The notes under the pieces are model-generated. The model saw nothing but the letters and a program-made list of their open reading frames with translations, searched no databases and was not told where the DNA came from. From contig CM057224.1 of assembly GCA_029891385.1 (NCBI GenBank), positions 27,979,005 through 28,043,004 of the forward strand: a stretch of 64,000 nt of DNA. Direction: 5' to 3'. Of this stretch, positions 1 through 10,219 are shown in pieces. Position 1 is the stretch's first letter, and each line of letters starts with the position of its first letter. This stretch comes from Erythroxylum novogranatense. Lineage: Eukaryota > Streptophyta > Magnoliopsida > Malpighiales > Erythroxylaceae. The translations under genes were made by a program, and so were the position numbers.

Positions 1-529
1 ATCGATGATGGTCACTCATTGAGTTCATAAAACTCACCCAAAATTTGCAAATATTTTTCAGGACTTAGAAGAATACCCCGTTAGGTAACGGGAGTATATC
101 TATTACATGCGAATGAAAGATAGAGGTCGAGATAAGTTCGCGTCTGCATTTTGCATTTCCTTATTCTTGTATAAATTGGTATTTCGCGGTTTTTGTATAA
201 ATAATGGATTCCGAATTTTTTGTACCATGTGTATACAATTGGATTTATGTTGTGATGTAAAGTCTTTATGACAAAAAAATAATTTATATTTGTAATGGGC
301 CCAAAATGACTATTAAAATTCTATTGATTGTATGGTTATGATTGAAAATGGTTATGAATTAAAGCGAGCCTAAATTGTTTACTGATTTTTGCGTATTTAA
401 TCGTATTTCAAAAAAAATTATATACTGAGTTTTGACTGATTGAATTTGCTAGCACGCCATTCTCGCGGGGCACAAATTCGGATATCACCATGATGTCAGG
501 TTTGGATCTTGCGGCAGTGGGGTGCTACA
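1..529 (+). repeat. 3' end of a Ty3-gypsy LTR (family A), truncated by the window edge
   Basis: The text around 1-60 (ATCGATGATGG, then a Ca-ttgagtt-type segment, then 'ttttcagga') matches the equivalent segment of the complete LTR at 15157-18011 (near 17570-17630) and, in reverse, the LTRs at 4984 and 18375. The end at 450-529 matches the reverse complement of the start of the LTR at 18375: a CTCGCGGGGCAC block, then GGATATCACC, then GGGGTGCTACA. No primer-binding site follows, so this is probably a solo LTR inserted in the copia internal region that continues at 530. Its left end lies outside the window. Confidence 0.75.
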
Positions 530-2169
530 TAGATTCTATAACAAAAGCAAGGACTGAGGGGGAGCATATTGTAGGATGCAACTTAACTGAAAAGGATACT
601 CCTGTAAGAAAGACAAAACCTCAATCCTTAGAAAGAGTACCTGTAGAAGAAAAGAGTAAATCGTCAGAGGTGTCAATGAAAGTCAAGACGATTTCTCATA
701 GAGAAGAAAGCCAAGAGAATCAATCTGTTAAACAAGTGTCGTTGAAAAGAAAAGGGGAGACATTTTATTCTAGGAAATCCAAACAATCCAGAAGGTCACC
801 AAGACTATTGATCTTGCGTCAAAAAGAGCAAAAGAGAGGAAAAGGTTTAACTCTAGCTAAAGAATCTGAAAAGTCTGAGAAAGCTCCATAGGCAAATAGA
901 TCTTTGGTCTCAACTTTGCAAGAACAACCAGAAAAATTGACTAAAGAAACCGAAATTAAGAGGAAGTTGATGTTTAAAAAGAAGAAACCCCAACAACAAC
1001 CCTCTTCTAGACTGGTAGAAGAAAGTAAGAAGCTAAAGACCAGTCACAAAACGATTCCTTCACCTCATGTTCAACAGAAGAAAAAGCCAGTTGAACACAG
1101 ATCAACACAATATAATCCTTCTCAACCTATCCAAAAAGAGGATTTGAAAATGAAGGTGATTGAAGAAGTGATGCCTGTTAAAAGCAGAACCTCGATTATT
1201 ATAAGAGAACTTGTGGAAAGGTTGGTCAAGGTACAAGTTGAAACAATTCTGATTAATAATCGATAAATGCATCTTCTCAATCATGAAGAAAGAAGATTGT
1301 ATGGGATTCTAAGAGATGAAAAGATAGAACCATATCCATTGAAGATATCCAAGGATCGATATACTATTTATCCAGTGACAAATAGAACATTGATCAAGAT
1401 TGTACTAGACATCTAACTAAGAGCTTTAAACATTGTACGCAATGTAGATAATGGGAAACGGAAGATGTACCCTTAAGTCAATATAGGTGATCTTACAGAG
1501 GATCAAATTGAAGCAGCAGTAAGAAACATAGATGAGGCATGTAATGCAGTTCAATCAAGAGGAATTTATGTTTCTCATCATATTTCAAAAGCATTAGGAA
1601 TTCATTGTGGATGCTTCTCTATAGATGAAATCTTTCAGGTAGTTGGAAGAGTGACAAAGGGACAATACAGAACAATCAGAGTTCAAGGTATTAGTTTCAA
1701 CTTAGAGACTTTTGTACATCTAATCATGCACTTTAGACCTTTGAGTTTTATATCTTTAATAAAAGATGTCCTACACCTTCTTGAAAAATCAATCCCAAAA
1801 CTATCTAGACCTGATGACCTAGATCTCCCTGAAGGAAAACTATCTTTCAAACCTCCTATTATTAAAATCGTCGAGTTAGATGTTTTACCATAAAAAACAC
1901 CAGTTGCTACAAACTTCTTTCCAACAAGAACATCTCAAGATGTTTCTATTACTGTTCTAGATGAAGTTAGTGAAACACAGTAGTGGAGTCAGGAAGCCTT
2001 CGTTAAGGAGATTGAAGAAATTCATACTAAGGTGGATGATTTGAGTGACTCAGTTGGTGATCTACATGAGGAGGTGGAGTATCTAAGAGTTTCTATAGAA
2101 GAAGACCTCAAGTTGATCTGAACTGACATGCAACGAATGTTTTCTGAAATCATGAAGCATCAACAATAA
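530..2169 (+). pseudogene. Decayed post-pol ORF of a SIRE-like Ty1-copia element
   Basis: Several open pieces lie in order here: to 891, 904-1266, about 1267-1410, 1651-1893 and 1950-2169. Stops and frame changes break them up. The first two pieces are very rich in Lys, Glu, Ser and Arg. The third piece reads as an ordinary folded protein (for example VGRVTKGQYRTIRVQG). The last piece has a heptad-like acidic run (about 2010-2110) that would form a coiled coil. A polypurine tract and an LTR follow directly, so this sits where SIRE/Maximus-type copia elements carry an extra ORF after RNase H. I cannot show an envelope function and see no signal peptide or membrane segment. The origin of this sequence in the same element as the LTR at 2423 is inferred from position. 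Confidence 0.5.
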
Positions 2170-2422
2170 AGCTTTTTAATTAACAACAAATAGGGGGAGA
2201 AGAGGAGAAGAGCAGAAGTAGAAGAAAGATAGCAAATGGGGGAGACCAGTAAGACGAAAAGAAAATAGCATTATAAGTTTGTTTTGTTTTCATATGTGTA
2301 TTTTGTATATGCATGTGTATATCTTTTGTTGTCTTCTTATTCGCTATATGAATAATATTCGCTTATTCATTTTTATCTTTTAAAAATTAATGATTATTTG
2401 TTATCATCAAAAAGGGGGAGAT
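2170..2422 (+). other. Copia 3' untranslated region and polypurine tract
   Basis: This is purine-rich noncoding DNA with several GGGGGAGA-type runs. It ends in AAAGGGGGAGAT at 2411-2422, immediately before the LTR start TGTTAAGTC. That is the usual plus-strand priming site next to a 3' LTR and fixes the element's orientation as forward. Confidence 0.75.
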
Positions 2423-2514
2423 TGTTAAGTCAAAATGACTTCATGTTTAACAATTTTTTGATAATCAAATAATAATGATGTTTGAAATAAATAAACTGTT
2501 TTGATGAGTGTGTT

Positions 2515-2711
2515 AAGTGTGCAGTGCCGAAACACAGAAGAAGTTTCAAAACATAAAAGAAGTTTCAAAAAACAGAAGAAGTTTCAAAACACAGAAGAAG
2601 TTTCAAAGCATAGAAGAAGTTGCGAAATACAGAAGAAGTTTCAAAACATAAAAGAAGTTGTGAAACGCAAAAAAAGTTGCAAAACACAGAAGAAGTTTCA
2701 TAACACATAAG
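2515..2711 (+). repeat. Minisatellite with a 19-20 bp unit, left part
   Basis: There are about nine imperfect copies of a unit like ACAGAAGAAGTTTCAAAAC. The array lies inside the forward copia LTR and continues at 3726 after the inserted reverse LTR. Variants differ mainly at tttc/ttgc and aca/ata positions. Confidence 0.9.
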
Positions 2712-3725
2712 TGAAGTGAATCACACGTTATTACAATGCTTATTATACAATGTATAAATGCAAAAGAAGGGGGGTTGAATTGTGTATTTCACCTTTCTAA
2801 AAAACCTTTAAAATCGTTTTTTCAAAAGAAAAACTTATTCTTTTCACAAGAACTACTGTAAATCAAAGTTAATCGTATTCTTCGAAAACTTGTTTGAAAA
2901 CTAAGTAAAATCGAATCTTTGAATGATGAGAGATAAGGATAGAGAGAAGTTGACAAAGTAATTTTTATACTGGTTCACCCCAAACCGTGGGCTACGTCCA
3001 GTCCTTAGATGTCTTTCTAAGATTTCACTATCTCTCAACAACTTTACAAGTATTCTTTCTTTCTGAGGCTCTTCAGGTCTCTTTACAGTTAGTATTCTTT
3101 TACTCTTAGCCTCTGTAGGCGCTATCTGTACTACTTTCTTACAGAAAGATGTTTGAGCTTAGTTACAGTAAGATAGCTCTAGCTATTTGCACAATAAAAT
3201 CTCAAGTAAGCTTTGTAAAGTTCACGTATATGTATATCATCTAACTTTGCAATCTTCGAATTCGACTCATATTTATAGCCTTCGTCTTTAACTGCTTCTT
3301 GAATCTTGCTTATTGAATCTTGAAAGAAACGGTTATTCAGTTGAGTTCTAAGTTCTGTAACTAACTCGAACTGACTCTTGATTTGCTTCTATTTGCTTTT
3401 CATTGTTTGCTTTTTCTTTCGTCTATTTTTTGGCTTATGTCTGCTTTTGCTTTTGTCTGCTTTTGCTATCTTCCGTCTGTTTTTTATTCTCTGTCTGCTT
3501 TTCTATCTTCCGTCTGTTTTTCATTCTCCGTCTGTTTTTCTATCTTCCGTTTGTTTTTTCATTCTCTGTCTGTTTTTTAATCTTTCGTCTGCTTTTCATT
3601 CTCCTTCTGTTTTTAATCTTCGTCTACTTTTCATCTTCGTCTGCTTTTTATTCTCTGTTTGTTTTTCAATCTTCATTATTTGTACTTCATCAAAATCATT
3701 AATGTAAAGTCATTTTGACTTAACA
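2712..3725 (-). repeat. Reversed solo copia LTR inserted inside a sister LTR
   Basis: The left end TGAAGTGAATCACACG is the reverse complement of the end of the surrounding LTR (about 4674-4689). The right end GACTTAACA is the reverse complement of its start. Inside, GAAGGGGGGTTGAAT, the reversed TATA box near 2962-2969 and a CTACGTCCAGTCC segment mirror the forward LTR. The flanks ATAAG (2707-2711) and AGAAG (3726-3730) fit a 5-bp target duplication with one mismatch. The insertion point is inside the minisatellite. Confidence 0.75.
3418..3690 (-). repeat. Pyrimidine-rich minisatellite inside the reversed LTR
   Basis: About 14 copies of a unit like CTTCCGTCTGTTTTTCATTC occur. It takes the place that the AAGAAGTTTC array holds in the surrounding sister LTR, but with a different unit. 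Reading frames through it give only low-complexity Phe/Leu/Ser products. Confidence 0.8.
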
Positions 3726-4112
3726 AGAAGAAGTTTCAAAACATAGAATAAGTTTCAAAACACAGAAGAAGTTGCGAAACAAAGAAGAAGTTTCAAAACA
3801 CAGAAAAAGTTGTGAAACACAGATGAAGTTTCAAAACACAGAAGAAGTTTGAAAACACAGGAGAAGTTTGAAAAAATAGAAGAAGTTTCAAAACACAGAA
3901 GAAGTTGCGAAACACAGAAGAAGTTCTAAAACATAGAAGAAGTTTCAAAACATAGAAGAAGTTGCGAAACATAGAAGAAGCTTCAAAACACAAAAGAAGT
4001 TTCAAAACATAGAAGAAGTTTCGAAACACAGAAGAAGTTTCGAAACATAGAAGAAGTTCTAAAACACAGAAGAAGTTTGAAAACACAGAAAAAGTTTGAA
4101 GACACAGAAGCA
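3726..4112 (+). repeat. Minisatellite with a 19-20 bp unit, right part
   Basis: About 19 further copies of the AGAAGAAGTTTCAAAACAC-like unit continue the array broken at 2711. Open frames here are repeat artefacts. Confidence 0.9.
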
Positions 4113-4441
4113 ACAGTTTGATTTACTTACAAAAGTTAACTGAATAACGATTTAAGCAAGAAGCAAGAAGCAAGAAGCAAGAGCTTACAAAATATTCTGT
4201 ATTCAAAGTGCGATATATGAGAGTGAACACTATTGTAACAAAAGCTCACAATATCTTTCTAGTGAGAGAAAGAAAAGGCTGAGAGCCTGGAGAGGTTAAG
4301 ATAGCTGAAAGAATACTCAGTGTAAAAGACCTGAAGAGGCTTTGGAAGGGAGGAAAGAATAATTGTAAATTTGATGAAGTATAGTGAAAACTCAAAAGGA
4401 TTTTGAGGACTGGACGTAGTCCAAGGTTTGGGGTGAACCAG

Positions 4442-4449
4442 TATAAAAA
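4442..4449 (+). promoter_or_regulatory. Putative TATA box of the copia LTR
   Basis: TATAAAAA follows GAACCAG. The reversed sister LTR has the mirror sequence near 2962-2969. The position in the LTR fits a U3 promoter. Activity is not shown. Confidence 0.5.
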
Positions 4450-4689
4450 TCATTGTGTCTACTTCTAACTCTTTACTCTTAATTACTCTTGTTTTTATAC
4501 AAGTTTATAGAAGTTATTCGCAATTTAACTAAGTAACTATTTGGTATTCACTTAATACTTGAAAAATTTTATTTTTTAAGAAATATCAAAGGTTTTGTGC
4601 ATTCACAAAAAGATTACACAATTCAACCCCCCTTCTTGTGTACTTCGTATATTGTACGTGAGTTCTATATTAACGTGTGATTCACTTCA

Positions 4690-4983
4690 CTATGTCTCTA
4701 ATTTAATCCAAATCAAAAACCATCTCATTTGGATAACTATTGAACAAGTTATGGCTAAACAACATAAGCATATTTAGTGAAAAACAATCATAGCTAATAT
4801 TTCTCCAACACAATTTACACACCATTCACTTTGTCTCTAAACTTTCATCCTAGTTCTTCGCTTTTCAAGACACTATACTTGCCTTTTCTCTAACTTCAAA
4901 TCTCAATCCAATCCATGTCTAACAAATCAATGATCAACGTTTTTATCCATTAAAAACATAACATAACAATATCTATTCATAAA
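4690..4983 (-). repeat. Reverse gypsy LTR fragment, left part
   Basis: Weakly similar to the interior of the reverse gypsy LTR at 4984 (compare CTCATTTGGATAACTATTGA here with the segment near 7667). It continues at 8914 after the solo LTR. Its own left end was lost or displaced by the copia element ending at 4689. Confidence 0.55.
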
Positions 4984-5710
4984 TGTAACACCCCACTCCC
5001 ACGTGACCCGAACCCGATATCATTGGTGATATCCGAGTCCATGCCTCGTGAGGGTGGCGTACTACATCAGTCGGTAGGACTCAGTAAAAAAAAACTTTTT
5101 TTAAAAACATTTATTCGTGCGGAATAAGTAGTATACAGTAGTAAACATTTGTAGTTATTAAAATCATTTAACAATACTTTATAGTAACCATAAAGTTCAC
5201 ATACTAATCAGTTTACAAAGATTGCGGAATACAATATTAGGAAACACTAATGCAGACGCGAACTGATCCCGACCTCTAACTCAACTTGCACCCAGTAGGC
5301 ATACTCCCGTGTCAAACGGGGTACTCTTCTAGTCCTGAAAAATAGATTGCAATTTTGGATGAGTTTGCGAACTCAATGAGGAACCATCATCGAGGGTTCT
5401 CCCAATCCATGCATCACATAACCAAATCACAGTAATAAAGCGATTCGCATAATACTACGGTCTCTGATCCACGAATATCTGATCCAATAGTCACAGATCT
5501 GCTATAGTAAGAATACAGAGCACGATAATCATCCATTTACAATCTGATCACGAAGTCATATAGTCACAATGATCCAATAATCATCATCATCATGGACACA
5601 ACAATTCTGATGAAGCAGTCCAATCTGATCACATCACAAAAAACCATTTCGGTATTCATCCAAGTAATGATGCAATGCACATGTGACTCTTTTCTAGTTT
5701 TATTACGATG

Positions 5711-5816
5711 TTGTGACCGGCGCTTAGCGATGATCGATGTCGATATCGCATCTAGGAGAATTATCTCCTTTGAGCTCTAGGCTCGTTTTCGATGTCGATG
5801 GCGACTCGGTTCACAA
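5711..5816 (-). repeat. Variable LTR cassette bracketed by TTGTGACCG and CGGTTCACAA
   Basis: The brackets are at 5711-5719 and 5807-5816 and form an imperfect inverted pair. The contents contain repeated ATCGATGTCGAT-like words. Matching cassettes with different contents lie at 17209, 18991, 26790 and 58666. Confidence 0.7.
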
Positions 5817-6530
5817 TTATTTTATCCGTTTATGCCTCTGTATGAAATGCATATGCCCGCCACAACATCCCATAAGCAGTTAATCATTCGAGTCAAGCAC
5901 GAACTAACTAACGATCGGTATGCACAAGTAACACCATAATTCACAACAATTGCCAGCCCATAATCCACAATCAATCACAGTAAATCCAGTAATGGCAAAC
6001 AGGTCACACAATGTATACATTCCTGATCCCGCCATTATCCCCATATTAGACAAGTAATAATTGAGAAACTCATCTAGGTTACTCACCTATCACTTTCGAG
6101 CTAATGCCGGGAAGTCTCTGCCACGTAAGTCGAACGACGCTTCAATTGGGCCTCTATAAGAATCAGAGAAGAAAACGATCACTAATTATCCTATCCGAAT
6201 TCGTTAACGATGCACATGTAGGTGTATAATGCATGTTCATGAATTCCCGGCCCTAATCCCATTTTTTCCATTAGAAAAATCCGTCTAAAAAATTAGAAAT
6301 TTAATGACGCTGACGGTACTCAATTTGGACCTCTATAGGTCCCCAATAAAATCAAACAGTTACCAAACAAACCATTTCTCAGTCTCATGTCAATTTCTCG
6401 TCTAAAAATCTCCAATCTCTCATAAAATGAAATTAAATATTCAGTGATTCCGATGTCTCAAGAATCAGGTCAATCGGACGTCGGACGGAAAAGATATGAG
6501 CAAAAGAAAACAAAAATCAAATAAAATAAT

Positions 6531-6571
<41 letters not shown>
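6531..6571. repeat. (AT)n microsatellite
   Basis: About 40 bases of uninterrupted AT. It sits in the reverse LTR between the CGGACGTCGGACGG segment and the GTTGGAAAGATCA segment. The LARD LTRs have a GC-rich palindromic block at the same place. Confidence 0.95.
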
Positions 6572-6573
<2 letters not shown>

Positions 6574-8913
6574 CCCTTATTTCCTTCTCTTTTTCCCTTT
6601 TTCCTGTCTGACATTCTAACTAGCATATCTCTTTACACACAATTTAAAAAATTACAAACCATACCTCGTTGGAAAGATCATGAAACCCTCTACAAGTTTT
6701 ATGAAGACCATAAAAATCAAATTTACCCCTAAGGGTATAAAAATTTTAATTTAAACTTCTGCCCATTCAAAACCTATCAAAACAGAACAGTACTTGGTAA
6801 ATTCAGTAACTTCCATTCTCTTCAGTCCAAAATTACACACTAAATATTCTCAGATAGATCACAATGTTGTCTACAACTTTCATGAACAAACCAAAATCAA
6901 ATTCAATTTTTAACTAGGTCAAATAATTCAATCAATGATGCTGCCCTAGAAATCACCCAATCTGGACAGTAATGTTATATCAAGCATAACTCCCTGTACA
7001 CAAGTAAAAAAAATCACTACCTTATATAATTGGAAAAATAAAACCACATACTTCAAGTTTCATGAAGAGCTTAAGAGCCAATTCCATCTCTAACCAATTC
7101 AAAAATGCCAAACAAGTGATTGATCAGGGCAGCAGTTAAAAACCTAATGCAGGTTCCATTTTTGAAAGCCCATAACTCCTAACTCTGATCTCCAAAAATT
7201 GCATGATAAATACCATTTTCAAGATCAATGTTTCCTCTACAACTCTTCAGAATATCACTGAAGCCAATTCAATTAAAAAAAATTCTAAAATTGCTTCCAA
7301 TCAGAATGCTCACAAAACTGACATTTCAGCTAGGTTTCACTAAAATGCATTTTACCAGCCAATAGTCATCAATTTATATCTCCCAATATACATGTTGAAA
7401 AATTGCAAAATCAGTGGCATTGGAAAGCTAACAATACAGGATTCAACTTTCATTTAGACCATTTGCCCTAATTCCTTCTCAATTAATTTAGAAAAATCAT
7501 CAACACAACCAGGTCATCAATCTGGATACTATTCACATAAGTCCCAGCAGTAACTTTCCAAGCCAAATTTCAACCTCTTAATGCTAAAATTAGAAAACAC
7601 CTATTTCACACAAAATTGTAGTCAACAAACTAAAGTTTCATTGGGCACAAACTTCACCTCATTTGAATAACTAAACAATGAGTTATGCTCAAAACAGTAC
7701 AGTAGGTCAAACTCACATTTTCAGCTTTACTAGTCAATCACAACTCCTATCATGCCAATTGAACTTCTACTACCATAAGCATCTCAATGGGACACAAAAT
7801 CAGTCCCTATATCAATCATACATTCACTAGGAATACCTATCTCAATTTGGCAGCACCTACCTCTTAAATTCCATACAAGATTAATCATTAATATTCAATT
7901 CAAAAATCAAGCTACAACACTTCACTTATACTACTTCATCCAACCATACTCAAACCTCACCTTCTACCCACCAATTCCGCCTATACTTTTCATCAAATTA
8001 AGGCATCAATAAGCACAATAAATGCTCCATAATTCCCATTGCATGCATCTAACTACCAAGTCATTAAATTCATAATTAAAACATCATTAAAGCTTAACTT
8101 TAAAAACTTACCTAATTAGCTTCCACTCTTCAATTCTCTTCACTTCTTTCTTTTCTATTCTCTCTAACAACCTCTTCTAACCCCATGCAAGTGTAAGTTC
8201 TCCATGGCAAGACGACAACTTGGTTGCAAGAAGAAGAAGAGCTCTTAAGGTTTGGAGGAAGAGGGACTTAAGGAAGAAGAAAATCGATGGATGGTTTGAA
8301 AAGGAGAGTAGGTTTCGGTTGAACTTGGAAAATGAGAAAATAAAACATGTTTTTCCTTCCTTCCTCATAGAAGAACCGAGAATGCATAGGATAATCATGC
8401 ATTAAATGAAAGGAACACTTGGCAATTGGAGGAGAAATGAGGAAAAGTCAAAGAACCAATCAAATGTTTGAAAAAAGAAAACAAATACCAAGCAATTTCA
8501 ATCCAATTTCGGTTCCAACTAGGTTTAAGGGTCCACTTTCGGTCCCACCAAGATATTTAATAGTTTAGTACCAAATAACAGTAGAAAATCAACCGGTTCG
8601 CCACTTGGTGATTTTTTTCAGGTCCAGGAATTTTCTCTGGAAAATTCCAGAAAAATTCCTTAAAATATAAAACACTCAATGGTGTACTCAGAATAATTTT
8701 TCAAACCCAATAGCCACGTTAATCACAATAAAATTGCAATAGGCACATCTACTGGGAATGTCATGTATGCATGTACCGAAATTTGCATGTGCACAATTTC
8801 ACTGTTTACTAATACTAGTATGCATGAACAATACTAATTAATCCCTATCAATCTCATCCTATGACAATTTACTATTTTACCCTTCCTGTCAGGGGTGGGA
8901 TGTTACAATAAAT

Positions 8914-10000
8914 CAATTTTTCATCACTTCATTCTACTTCTCTTAAGGATTCATTCTAACTCTAAATCATCTCTACATCAATTTATGAATCATTAATCAT
9001 CACTTATACAAAAGCAAGACATTAACATAAACATTTCATCACTCATGACTCATACATATAAATTTCATGATCAATTCATCAATCTCAAATTACTCTTCAT
9101 ATTAGTTTCCTTTACAATACCCATAATGATTAAAACATAATTTACTTGATTTAGTTCCAAGATTCTTCAACTCTTCAAGATCTCTCTCAACCCTAGCTTC
9201 CTTCTATCACATGTGCATCATCATTCAAGGGTGTTAGGGTTAGGTCTTTAGTAAGAAATGAAGAAAATAGAATGGCTAGTGATTGAAGAAAGCAAGGTTC
9301 AACTTGTGGCTTGGAGAAGAGAGTGTTGTGAGTGAAATAGAGAGAAAGAAGAAGAAAAACAAATGAAGAAGATGAAGAAATGGAGCTAGTGTCGTGGGTG
9401 ACAAGAGAAAGACCACAATTTGGTCTTTCTTTTATTAATTTCATGACTTAACATGTGGTGTGGCAGGTGACACTTGTCACTTGCCACATGTCACTCTCTC
9501 ATTGTCGCTTCTTGATCTTTTAATAAGCTAGTCCATTTGTCTCCAATTTCTAATCCAATTGTCTCTCAATTTTCAATGACATGTGTCATTAAATCCCAAA
9601 GTCCTTTATAAAAATTTCCTTTACCATTTGACTCTTATTTCTATTACTATTCATCAATTGTTCTGCTACTTGGTATTTTTCCTAGTCCAAAAATACCCTT
9701 ATATTTAAAAAAATTCCCAAATTTTCTCCAAAAATTATAATTCACTACTTATACATTCCCACTCAAATTTTAAGACATAAAACCATAATTCACATCATAT
9801 TCACATTAAAACAATCATTTATACCTGAAAATGTCAATTGAGTGCATGGACAATTATTTTAATGTGTGCAATAATCAAATTCACATGTGTGTATGCTAAC
9901 ATTATGCATAAGTATGAAATGCATTTTCTAAATCTCTCTTTGATCTCACATGTACCAAATTTTAGGATTCTAACCCTTAGCACGGGAATGGGATGTTACA
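8914..10000 (-). repeat. Reverse gypsy LTR fragment, right part
   Basis: Continues the sequence interrupted at 4983 and ends GGGAATGGGATGTTACA at 10000, the reversed start of a family A-type LTR. It shares the general layout of these LTRs, including a GAAGAAAGCAAGG-type segment at about 9280. Open frames here (9193-9444) have no support. Confidence 0.65.
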
Positions 10001-10178
10001 CTATTGGGCAATTTCAGAATGTAAGTAATGGTGGTTGATGTCGGTCTGAAAAATAATTGTTTCCAGATTTTAACAAAAATTGCATTTTTGCATTGTGGGT
10101 GTTGATAAGTTATGTTGGAGATTTCGAATTGGAAACTAATTATATTATGCGTCCTTTTTTAACGATATCCTGTGTTTC
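10001..10178. other. Unique flank of the nested insertion, possibly upstream part of the RPS7 copy
   Basis: No repeat or coding match seen. The solo LTR starting at 10179 is flanked here by GTTTC (10174-10178), and the duplicate GTTTC is at 39343-39347. This segment was therefore directly joined to 39348 before the insertion, only about 330 bp from the RPS7 start codon. It may be part of that gene's 5' intron or promoter. Confidence 0.5.
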
Positions 10179-10219
10179 TGTTGGACCCCGATCTTAAAGT
10201 GAAAATTTAGAGTTATTAC
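10179..10219 (+). repeat. Left 41 bp of a solo LTR (family B)
   Basis: Starts TGTTGGACCCCGATC and breaks at 10219, where a copia element was inserted. The rest of the LTR is at 37187-39342. The target duplication is GTTTC on both outer flanks. Confidence 0.85.

Larger units (their letters stand above)
2423..4689 (+). repeat. Ty1-copia 3' LTR (forward), interrupted by a reversed copy of the same LTR family
   Basis: It starts TGTTAAGTCAAAATGAC after the polypurine tract and ends near GTGATTCACTTCA. The 3' portion has the usual copia LTR layout: a GACTGGACGTAG segment, then GAACCAGTATAAAAA (TATA box), then AATTCAACCCCCCTTC. The interior from 2515 to 4110 is a minisatellite split by the insertion at 2712-3725. 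Without that insertion the LTR is about 1.25 kb. It was inserted into a reverse-strand gypsy LTR whose sequence resumes at 4690. Confidence 0.75.
4984..8908 (-). repeat. Solo Ty3-gypsy LTR, 3925 bp, with 5-bp target duplication
   Basis: It begins TGTAACACCCCACTCC and ends GGGGTGGGATGTTACA, so the two ends are inverted repeats of each other. ATAAA flanks it on both sides (4979-4983 and 8909-8913). The body is related to the LARD LTRs at 18375 and 26189 (shared segments such as GTCAATCGGACGTCGGACGG and GTTGGAAAGATCA), so its orientation is reverse. No internal region is attached, so it is a solo LTR left by recombination between two LTRs. Open frames at 8177-8405 lie in its transcript-proximal part and look like chance. 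Confidence 0.9.

Noticed and set aside
2515..4112. CRISPR-like array
   Set aside because: Units are directly adjacent without unique spacers and lie in a plant LTR; this is a minisatellite.
3378..4113. Open frames rich in Phe/Leu/Ser/Cys
   Set aside because: They translate the two minisatellites in the copia LTRs; several overlapping frames are open at once.
8177..8405. Overlapping frames on both strands at the end of the solo LTR
   Set aside because: Low-complexity Lys/Arg or Leu/Ser translations in LTR sequence, without conserved relatives in the other LTRs in frame.
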